A stretch of 64,000 nucleotides of DNA from Spodoptera frugiperda. Taxonomy: Eukaryota; Arthropoda; Insecta; Lepidoptera; Noctuidae. A program made the position numbers and the translations under genes. The notes below the pieces were generated by a model, which had not been told where the DNA came from, ran no database searches, and worked only from the letters and a program-made list of their open reading frames with translations. The stretch lies in contig NC_064226.1 in the NCBI RefSeq assembly GCF_023101765.2, forward strand, positions 5,200,001 to 5,264,000, given 5' to 3'. Shown piece after piece: positions 57,101-64,000 of this stretch (position 1 is the stretch's first letter; each line of letters begins with the position of its first letter).

Positions 57101-59036
57101 TCCAACTTTGTTTCTGATAAAGTCAATAGCTAGTTTTTCTTATGCCACTGCTCATATTTTTATTCTCATCTGGTTAGTCAATCCTTTGCAACTAAACGAT
57201 TGAATAATCAAATAATGTAATCATGTTTGTGTATTCAAAGACCTTACTATCTTTCCAGGCTCTAGTCGCATTCAAGCTACAAGGCAAGATCCGCCAGCCT
57301 CAGTCGGAGTTCGACAACGAAGCAGTTCGCTACAAGCACCGCTTCGCTCCGCTCTCAGTGCTCACCCCGCCACAGGTGCACTACCACGAGTTCTGCGAGA
57401 TGACTCAACCTCTTCAGTAAGTGCTTTTTATTTCATTGATAAACTTATATAGGTCCTAAAACTGCAAATAATAATGTAGGTAGTCTAGTTTCTAAACTGT
57501 CAATGACTTAACTGAGGTCTCTTATTTACCTGGCAAATCTGGGGATTGCCAGATAGCTACACTTGAGCACCTAGTTTCACTGACAGACAGACTGACGGAC
57601 AATTCAATTTGACGTTTCAAAAGTAATTTAGGATTAATTGAAATAAATGCTTTGACTTTGACTTTGATAGATAAGGGATTTTTTAAGTATTTAAGGATAA
57701 CTGTTTGATGAAGGTAAATAACATGTATTTTGCTGCTTTCTCTGCTTAGAATGAGGTTCAATTTAAGGCAGTAAAATAGAGCAGTGTTAATCAATGACTT
57801 TTCTCTTCATTTCCAGATATGAAAACCCTGTGATACTGTATCTCGGTGGCTGCAAGCACTTCCAGCAGGCGCGGTCCTTACTGGAAACCATCACAACACC
57901 AGATCAGGAGGTAATTATACACATACTTACTATATACCTGCGTATTTGCGCTGCTCCTTGTTGGTCGAGCGGTCGCAATCGCAACAAAAAATTATCCCAT
58001 GACTTCTCCCGCCTTGGGCGAGGCGAGAGGATGTGTCAGACTATTAATGACAAAAACCACCCGTTCCTACTCCTAGTTTTCGAGCCGGAGCCCCGGTAGC
58101 CCGCTAGGCAGTCCGCAGCTCCGGATTTACATATTCGGATTCCATATTTGGGCTTTCTATTTTGATAAATCTTAGCTTATACGTTAAAATAGGGAGTCTG
58201 TAATAAGATCCGTTGAATAGAAGGCTCTAAACCAATTCTAATTGGACCCTTAACATTACTTCTGATAAGTGGGTGTGTTAAGTGTACCTTTCAAATGTGT
58301 ATAGTTAACAAAAATATTATCAGACTTATCTATGTCGAGGATTAAAGTATATTTTTTATTTCTTGTTGCAATTTGTGATGACAAACAGATTTATTATTGG
58401 CATGTGTCATCGGAGAATTGGTGCTATTTCCGCTTCAGTATCAATAACTACTAATTATTTATCTGCCTATTTATCTACTAATACCTCAGAAAACGGAGCT
58501 TATGTCTAAATTATTTTCTGTTTCTGTTTAAAACTGATGGATTTTCTCCTGTGTCTTGAATGCGTTTACAAACACACAAGTTCACATACACATCACACCC
58601 AGACCCAAAACAACTGTTTGTGGATCACAAAGAGTTGCTCCATGCGGGAATCAAACCCGCTACATGTTGCACGGCAGCTGGTTGCTCAGCCACCGCGCCA
58701 ACCGTGCAGTCAATCTCTCTTTCATTGGGCAGAAATTAAAAATACATCCCAAAAATCTTTAAGAGCAGTTTTTTACATTCGTCTTTGTAGTTTCTGTCAA
58801 ATAGTTATCCAGAGCTTTATATGAACATCCGTTCGTTCATATCGGTTTAATGTTACAGTAGAATTGACTAAAGCTTCTTAATCTCATTGTTTCAGGTACA
58901 GGACCTACTGAAGGTAGCAAAAACAAACTTCGTAGTATTAAAATTATTGGCAGGCGGCCACAAACGGGATTCCACCGTGCCACCAGAGTTCGACTTCTCA
59001 GTACACAGACATTTTCCTATCATAAAGTTAGTATAA
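51158..59036 (+). CDS. Naa35: N-alpha-acetyltransferase 35, NatC auxiliary subunit (Mak10)
   Basis: Fifteen coding exons: 51158-51192, 52065-52147, 52423-52574, 52737-52960, 53096-53111, 53283-53447, 53789-53975, 54350-54531, 55047-55286, 55559-55699, 56178-56341, 56682-56871, 57259-57416, 57817-57910 and 58896-59036. They give 723 aa, close to the roughly 725 aa of the vertebrate protein. Family blocks are unmistakable: GELLHDGHLFGLFEAMSAIE, MDPKMDAGM, WLEGHSLAQTVFTNLY, MGFEPMINQRLLPPTFPRY, HNRARQRDKL, GTWVLYH and SGLELELYS. A Lys/Arg-rich KTKKRVRP segment, KHFQQAR and a C-terminal LLAGGHKR-PPEFDFS also fit. The protein is the scaffold that anchors the NatC catalytic subunit to ribosomes for acetylation of nascent N-termini. 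The start exon (MGDNDDYYDGDG) was chosen because its phase fits the next exon. Exon 5 is a 16-nt microexon needed to keep frame and is the least certain part. Confidence 0.95.
51808..51920 (+). mobile_element. SINE family A, 3' part
   Basis: Contains CACATGGGACTTAAC, TGTAATGTGCACCTC and GGGGGTAAAAGG. It lies in intron 1 of Naa35. Confidence 0.6.
53127..53264. mobile_element. Small MITE in Naa35 intron 5
   Basis: Perfect 21-base terminal inverted repeats begin TTAGAATTGGAACTT and end AAGTTCCAATTCTAA. The element is 138 bp and interior words include CCGATATTTCGGTACTG. It lies between the proposed microexon (53096-53111) and exon 6. Confidence 0.8.
53460..53756. mobile_element. MITE-like insertion in Naa35 intron 6
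   Basis: It includes a perfect 16-base palindrome pair (53546-53561 and 53568-53583, TAGTATACACTATTGT). A CTCTGATTGGTTGG segment is related to 61275-61460. It ends GTGAAACAGGCC like the MITE at 33301. The left end is not defined. Confidence 0.55.
54035..54110 (+). mobile_element. SINE family C, truncated copy
   Basis: B-box-like TTCGATCCCCGCACGGAGC, then ACTCTTTGTGATCCACAAA. Shared with the fuller copy at 58570-58710. In Naa35 intron 7. Confidence 0.6.
54745..54900. repeat. Interspersed repeat in Naa35 intron 8
   Basis: Homologous to 20924-21063 (AATTATTATGTTATCGG, TTTGACGAGGAACTC). It continues with GCAGCATTCCGCGACAG. Further right a (GAT)n run at 55003-55028 precedes the exon 9 acceptor. 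Confidence 0.6.
57550..57668 (+). mobile_element. Retroposon 3' end with TTTGAC tail
   Basis: Shares CACCTAGTTTCACTGA, GACGTTTCAAAAGTAA and AAATAAATGCTTTGAC with 30699-30806. It ends in TTTGACTTTGAC repeats. In Naa35 intron 13. Confidence 0.65.
57990..58122 (-). mobile_element. SINE family B, 3' half (intronic)
   Basis: On minus: AGCGGGCTACCGGGGCTCC, AACTAGGAGTAGGAACGGG, and CTCGCCTCGCCCAAGGCGGG. In Naa35 intron 14. Confidence 0.75.
58570..58710 (-). mobile_element. tRNA-derived SINE, family C
   Basis: On minus it starts GACTGCACGGTTGGCGCGG with TGGCTGAGCAACC (A box) and GGTTTGATTCCC (B box), then ACTCTTTGTGATCCACAAA. The fold is tRNA-like, but the sequence lacks an acceptor stem that closes, so I call a SINE and not a tRNA gene. 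In Naa35 intron 14. Confidence 0.75.
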
Positions 59037-59405
59037 GCTATCGTTAGACTTTTCAACACAATTTTATATTAATTTTTGACTCGAACAAAGCAGCTATGGG
59101 TGTCGAGGAAGCTGTCTGTCTAGTCCCCCTTTCTCCAAATCAGGTATTATCTTTAATAATGTACAGGTTATATATTAATTGATCAGGTTTGTGTGTATAT
59201 TTCCTATTTCATACAATTCACATCTAGGTTGTAAAGTATGAAGATTTTTACATGCTATAATAGTTTATTTATCAGAATTATAATATAGAAGTACATATAC
59301 AATTGACACGAATAATGCAACATTATGTTATTGTAATAAATTAATTTGTATTGTGTAATTATATCGTGTGTATAGACCTAAAATCAAGATGGTTTTTAAA
59401 TGTGC

Positions 59406-59411
59406 AATAAA
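59406..59411 (+). terminator. Poly(A) signal candidate of Naa35
   Basis: AATAAA 370 bases after the stop codon; another AATAAA lies near 59334. The opposing gene's stop at 59537 is close, so the 3' ends may overlap. Confidence 0.45.
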
Positions 59412-59536
59412 AATCATTGAAATATCACCTCATCGTGTTTTAGTTATACCAAAATAATCACACATATGTATATCAAAGCATTTACTAATTTATATACGAA
59501 TGCGGTCACCACAAGTATTTGGCTACGTTTGGCACT

Positions 59537-62500
59537 TCATTCGTTATTGTCTTCCTCGTCGGTGTCTGCATCAGAGACGTCCGTGTAGCAGTCCGCTTCC
59601 AAAGTCTTCACCCTCAGGAAGTCCGATGATTGTGGACCTGTAAGAATTAAAATGGAGATTGGATATGGAGATTGCAAAACAATGATTTTGTATTGTAACA
59701 GCTCGCTGCCCTATTTCTATAGCTCGCTGCCCTAATCCATTGGCAATGTGCTCTATTCCGTTGGCAATGGGCACTATTCCGTTGGCAATGTGCTCTATTC
59801 TGTTGGCAATGTGCACTATTCCGTTGGCAATGTGCTCTATTCCGTTGGCAATGTGCTCTATTCCGTTGGCAATGTGCTCTATTCCGTTGGCAATGTGCTC
59901 TATTCCGTTGGCAATGTGCACTATTCTGTTGGCATTGTGAACTATTCTGTTGGCATTGTGCACTATTATGTTGGCATTGAGCACTATTCTGTTTGCATTG
60001 TGCACTGACCAACTGACTATCTACTAACGGAATGACAAGTGTAAAGTTATGTTATCACAATATAAAAAAAAACAAAATGAGTCACGTAGCATAACTAAAG
60101 TCCATTTAGTCCATTATCATAATGACTCATGACATGAAAAGACAGCGTAATAGGATTACGGGTAAACCTAGCCTTGTGTAACATTCAAATTCAATTAGGT
60201 ACCACACGTGACCTTCAGCTGATCAGGCCATAACCTGTAATGATGACCTAATTCTGTCTAAGGGACGCTGAGATTAGGGCATGCCATTATATTTAGATGT
60301 ACATATCTCACAAAAACATTAATTTATTTAAAAAGTATTGTGATATACATAATATAAACACTAGAAGTAAAAACAAATATATTGTTCCCACTACTAGACT
60401 TAAGAAAATAAGTGGTTCATTCAGATGTCAATGCATACGCTTTTACAATAAAATTCCCAGCGATATTCAAAGTTTGAGCCTGAATAAATTTAAAAATGTT
60501 ATTAAAGAAAAACTGTATAGTAAAGCTTTTTATAAAATTAAAGACTACTTAGATGATAGTCAGGCTTGGGAGTGAGCCGCTATAATGTCCACACAGGTCA
60601 TGTTGACATGTTTGTAACACAAGTTACATTTTTATACAATTTGACATGATATACATTAATATCATTCGATATTTTTTATTTTTATTTTTAACATATTATT
60701 TTTAAAATTGTTAGTTTGAGGACCGTGCGAGAGTTTGCCTAGTCATTTCACTTTTAGTTAATTATATTCTGACAGTGTGAGCATTTGTGTGGCCTACCCA
60801 AATGTTCTTTTGGTTGGTATTGTTCGTCGGATCATTCAGCAACAGCCGTCAGCTGAGCCAATTGTAAACTGACACATGCGTGCTGCCATCTGAACAGGTC
60901 CGCTCAAACTGCTGTGGTTCTTTCCTCAAAAGACCACTACAGAATAAACTTGCACGGTTCTCCGACATCTCTAATTGATATTGTCTGGACTTTAAAAGAG
61001 ACTATGACCTCTGAGTTTGTTTCGGCATTTCTTCTCAGAGTAGTCGGATAGGAAATGCCGGCCTCATCTAGCTATTTGAAATATTGACGTGTAAAAGTGT
61101 TATCTTATAATCTATTTACAGAAATAAATATCATTTATCATTTATCATTTATCATAAAGTTTCGTCTTTTATCCTAGAAGGAGACAAGATAGGTGCACAG
61201 GTATTAAACATTAACGCCAATGCAAAAACGCCTGTACCCTTAGTATAAGTTTGCTTTACGGTTAAAGTAATCAAAACGAGAGTGCGTTCGGGGCTCTGAT
61301 TGGCCGGCCCGAATAAACCAACCAATCAGGCCCCAAACGCGCCCTCATTTCGATTGTTTTAAACGTAAAGCAAACTTATACTAAGAATACTGATTGGCCG
61401 GCTCGAATAAACCAATCAATCAGAGCGCCGAACGCGCTCTCGTTTCGATTGGTTCTTATTGCCTAGCTACAAATTGATATTTTCAGCCAATCAGAACAAA
61501 TCATTATGTCAACATTTTACTATGAGATGTTATACGGACTTGAACATAAATCTAAATGAAAGAAAGCATTACGTTGGATAATTATTATACAAAAGAACAT
61601 CTTAGCTTACCTTCTGTATAAACAACATTCGCCCCAAAGTCCTGTATCGGTGTCGGCGTGATGGACCTGTCGTTCCGCCCTCCTTCAGCGTTGTCCTCGT
61701 CATCATCTTCACTCTCTATTATTATCTCTTCTTCTTCACATTCCTCCACCTGTAAATGTAAAGTAGAATTAGTTTTGCGTTCATTCTGCTTTAATAAATG
61801 ACAGATACGATAAGTCTGGGAGAGCCATGCTTCGGCACGAATGGGCCGGCTCGACCGGAGTGATACCACAGCCTCACAGAAAAGCGACGCGAAACCGCGT
61901 TTGCGTTGTGTGAATGTGAAGGAGGCGCAATTAACCACCTTCTTATCCCCGATTCCCCAACAACCCTTAAATTCCTAACCCCCAAAAGGCAATGCACTTG
62001 TAACGCCACTGGTATTTCGGATGTCCATGGGCGGCAGCGATTGCTTACCATCAGGTGATCCGTCTACTCGTTTACCGGCTTATACCATAAAAAAGATACA
62101 AAAACCTTAACAACTAATACAGACAATAGTAGACAGGGTTTCTTATCTACCTTACCTATGTAATAGGGTTACCTATGTACAGTAAGACCCAATAAAGGTA
62201 GTGTAATGTCTAAACCACAACAATCCGCATATTATAGGTAAGTATGTTTTGCACAAAACTGGTTTGGAAGAAATGTCCTCTTGCAAAAATTGATACTTTG
62301 GATTTGTCCTTGTCAATTTTTACCCGACTGCCAAGGAAGGGTTATGTTTTTCGCGCGTATCTTGTATGTATGAGCCTAATATTCTTTATTACCTCATTTC
62401 TTTGAAACGGCTTGATGGATTTCGACAATCAGGGTATCGTTGGATTCGTCTTAATTACCCAAGTGTTCTTAGATATGTGACGTAAAACAAAAACCAACAT

Positions 62501-63909
62501 GGCGGCCGTGAGGCGCCCTAGATAGAAGTAAAAAAAAAAAAATTTTTTTTGTTTGCTACAATATGGGTATCAAATTAAAGAGCTCATCATGAGGATTCCA
62601 AAATGGTATATCACTGACATATAGAAAAAAAAATACTATGTGCAACTATGTTCTTTATTATCCAAACTAAATACTCGTATAGGTACTACGCGACGCGATT
62701 GACTAGCGGTGTCTGAACTTAAAAGTGAAAAGTGATAATAAAAGTACGTCTTAACTGAATTATTTACAATGAATTTATTTATAAATAAAGGACTAGCGAC
62801 CCGCCCTCGCTTTGCTGAACGTTAAATAAGGAATCTATCTACATAGTCGTTTACCTATAGCCCATGCGACGCGTCAACTGTAAAGACCGTTTTTTGTCTA
62901 AAACTAGTAGAAATTTTGAAACAGTGTAAAGAGCAAATTTTATCTTCATTTAATGTAGAAAATTAATAAAATTTGTAAATAGTAAATTTTACTGCCCTTA
63001 ATCCTTCTTCTTTTTCTAATTCCTTTACTCTCTTTGTGTTACGCAATCAATCTAAAATAACTGGATCGACGTGTGTTATTTTTTTATTATCTTGGTATTG
63101 GAAGTAGTTCTCTCGTGTCGCGGGTGAAATCTTGAGAAACACATAGCCGTATTATAACTAACTAAAAAGTGTTAAATAAAAATAAATAAATTTAAAAAAT
63201 TAAAAAACCCGACTGCATAAAAAACACTTTAAATAAAATCTGAAAAGTAAAAAACAAGCTTAGTCTAAAAGTGTAGATAGCAATGCTATTACCACAAAAT
63301 TAAATAATTTCATAATCAATACACAAAAAATAATAATCTTATGCGAAACATAATTGAGTGTAACAGTCGGGACCCATTAAATAAACTAGACTAAAATCAT
63401 TCAATATGGGTCCCGACTGTTGCACTCAATTATGTTTCGCATAAGATTATTATTTTTTGTGTATTGATTATGAAATTATTTAATTTTGTGGTAATAGCAT
63501 TGCTATCTACACTTTTAGACTAAGCTTGTTTTTTACTTTTCAGATTTTATTTAAAGTGTTTTTTATGCAGTCGGGTTTTTTAATTTTTTAAATTTTGACA
63601 TGGACAAATCCAAAGTATGATTACGGTCAATGCAAGATGGAAACGTTGTATGTAGGTACCCAATTATCATAAATAAACAACGTGACTAACCTGTATATCA
63701 AAAGACTGCTGCTTATTCTTATAGTCGAGGAGTGTGGAAGACGACGACCTTTGTTTCTGATGAGCCAAGCGCTTTATGTTGCTAGGTGATGGCGTGCCCA
63801 GGTCAGGATCGCCGTCACTGACCATGTACTCCACATCTAGGTTCAGAGGCAGGCTAGGGTTCCCAGACACCTTTCGTCGACGCAACTGGCATTCTGGTTC
63901 TTCTGTCAT
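59537..63909 (-). CDS. Unrecognised 152-aa acidic, low-complexity protein
   Basis: Three exons on minus: 63691-63909, 61611-61749 and 59537-59637. GT-AG borders and phases (0, 1) are consistent and the model ends in a stop codon, giving 152 aa. The N-terminal third is basic and polar (QLRRRKVSG, a Ser run QRSSSS). The middle is strongly acidic (EECEEEEIIIESEDDDED) and the C-terminus ends TDEEDNNE. There is no signal peptide, no membrane segment and no domain that I recognise, so it is probably an intrinsically disordered cytosolic or nuclear protein. The start ATG at 63909 is near the window edge, so an upstream exon cannot be excluded. It lies tail to tail with Naa35, and both large introns are full of repeats. 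Confidence 0.75.
59739..60005. repeat. Minisatellite, 21-bp unit, about 13 copies
   Basis: Unit GTTGGCAATGTGCTCTATTCC with few substitutions; five central copies are identical or nearly so. The last copies carry GGCATTGTG variants. Because 21 is a multiple of 3 and no stops occur, long artificial reading frames run through it on both strands. A separate 21-bp doublet (AGCTCGCTGCCCTA) lies just before it at 59700-59736. It lies in intron 2 of the acidic-protein gene. Confidence 0.95.
60297..60575 (+). pseudogene. Non-LTR retrotransposon reverse transcriptase C-terminus
   Basis: The 92-residue frame has the family tail pattern: HNINTRSKNK, TTRLKKISGSF, RFYNKIPSDIQ and DYLDDSQAW. Only the end of the ORF remains. 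The block 60838-61156 downstream may be the 3' untranslated end of the same element. Confidence 0.75.
60838..61156 (+). mobile_element. Retroposon 3' end, copy 2, ATCATTT tail
   Basis: Highly similar to 3347-3675 over its length; ends in repeated ATCATTT units at 61130-61154. In intron 2 of the acidic-protein gene. Confidence 0.75.
61239..61385. mobile_element. MITE with perfect 22-bp inverted ends
   Basis: Ends CTTAGTATAAGTTTGC and GCAAACTTATACTAAG. The interior contains CTCTGATTGGCCGGCCC and a GC-rich imperfect palindrome. A second partial copy of the interior follows directly at 61386-61460. Confidence 0.8.
61780..62080 (-). repeat. Interspersed repeat (same family as 1515 and 45780)
   Basis: Contains the inverse of CCAGTGGCGTTACAAGTGC, and the plus-strand words GATTGCTTACCATCAGGTGA and CCGTCTACTCGTTTACCGG. 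This is common debris in lepidopteran genomes, related in my judgement to non-autonomous Helitron-like elements. In intron 1 of the acidic-protein gene. Confidence 0.6.
62291..63619. mobile_element. TIR-bounded DNA element, about 1.3 kb, non-coding
   Basis: The left end TGATACTTTGGATTTGTCC (62291) and the right end GGACAAATCCAAAGTATGA (to 63619) are inverted repeats with small differences. Inside are the TACCCGACTGC motif at both ends, a segment with TTATGTTTTTCGCGCG, and the long palindrome 63188-63596. No transposase frame is seen. Entirely within intron 1 of the acidic-protein gene. Confidence 0.65.
63188..63596. repeat. Long near-perfect palindrome (hairpin-forming)
   Basis: Arms 63188-63376 and 63407-63596, about 189 bases each, are reverse complements with almost no mismatch, around a 30-base spacer. 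Inner ends are CAGTCGGGACCCA and TGGGTCCCGACTG. It lies in intron 1 of the acidic-protein gene and would be transcribed with it. Confidence 0.9.
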
Positions 63910-64000
63910 TTTATATATCTGTAGGTAATTACAGAAGATTTACCACTTTTGTTTACACATGAAATGGGATGTCTTTTGGATAGTGTATTTTTAATGTAAA

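Noticed and set aside
58640..58705. tRNA-like A and B boxes on the minus strand
   Set aside because: The sequence continues as a repeated SINE body and has a truncated copy at 54035; no closed acceptor stem, so not a tRNA gene.
59739..60005. CRISPR-like array
   Set aside because: Units are directly adjacent without unique spacers, and the genome is eukaryotic.
59571..60012. Long repetitive open frames on both strands
   Set aside because: They come from a stop-free 21-bp minisatellite; no start context, splice or family support.

Overview
The window looks like a stretch of nuclear genome from a moth or butterfly, probably noctuid-like. The reasons are AT-rich DNA, short exons with GT-AG introns, several tRNA-derived SINE families, Helitron and non-LTR retrotransposon debris, and clusters of insect-type secreted genes. 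I found no bacterial or viral genome organisation. All exon models were built by hand from splice signals, reading-phase continuity and family resemblance; no transcript data were used.

Layout. 1-4.4 kb is transposon debris: a Helitron remnant, a broken non-LTR reverse transcriptase and a retroposon 3' end. 4.4-24 kb holds three lipase-like genes. Lipase 1 (4483-6467, minus, 332 aa) has a full Ser/Asp/His triad. Lipase 2 (8975-17776, minus, 296 aa) has Gly for the nucleophilic Ser and Gln for the His. Lipase 3 (21502-23784, plus, 320 aa) has Gly for the Ser. An apparently intact, young Ty3/gypsy LTR retrotransposon (12812-17588) sits antisense in intron 1 of lipase 2.

24-50 kb holds five genes for secreted DUF4773-type cysteine-motif proteins: one on minus (23949-29342) and four on plus (36339-40093, 41465-43045, 43354-45494, 47593-49995). 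They share a signal peptide, a CxC-x4-CxCC motif and a second Cys block, but each has a different acidic, Thr/Pro-rich or Gly-rich tail. Shared intron phases and exon lengths show tandem duplication.

51-59 kb is a housekeeping gene, Naa35 (NatC auxiliary subunit, 15 coding exons, 723 aa in my model), which needs a 16-nt microexon to stay in frame. Tail to tail with it, 59.5-63.9 kb is an unrecognised gene for a 152-aa acidic protein (minus). Its introns carry a 21-bp minisatellite, a retroposon 3' end and a long near-perfect hairpin.

Functional picture: extracellular lipid handling (one likely enzyme plus two likely pseudoenzymes), a lineage-expanded secreted cysteine-motif family of unknown role, and one conserved cytosolic N-terminal acetyltransferase subunit. 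The region between and inside these genes is heavily colonised by SINEs, MITEs and retroposon ends.
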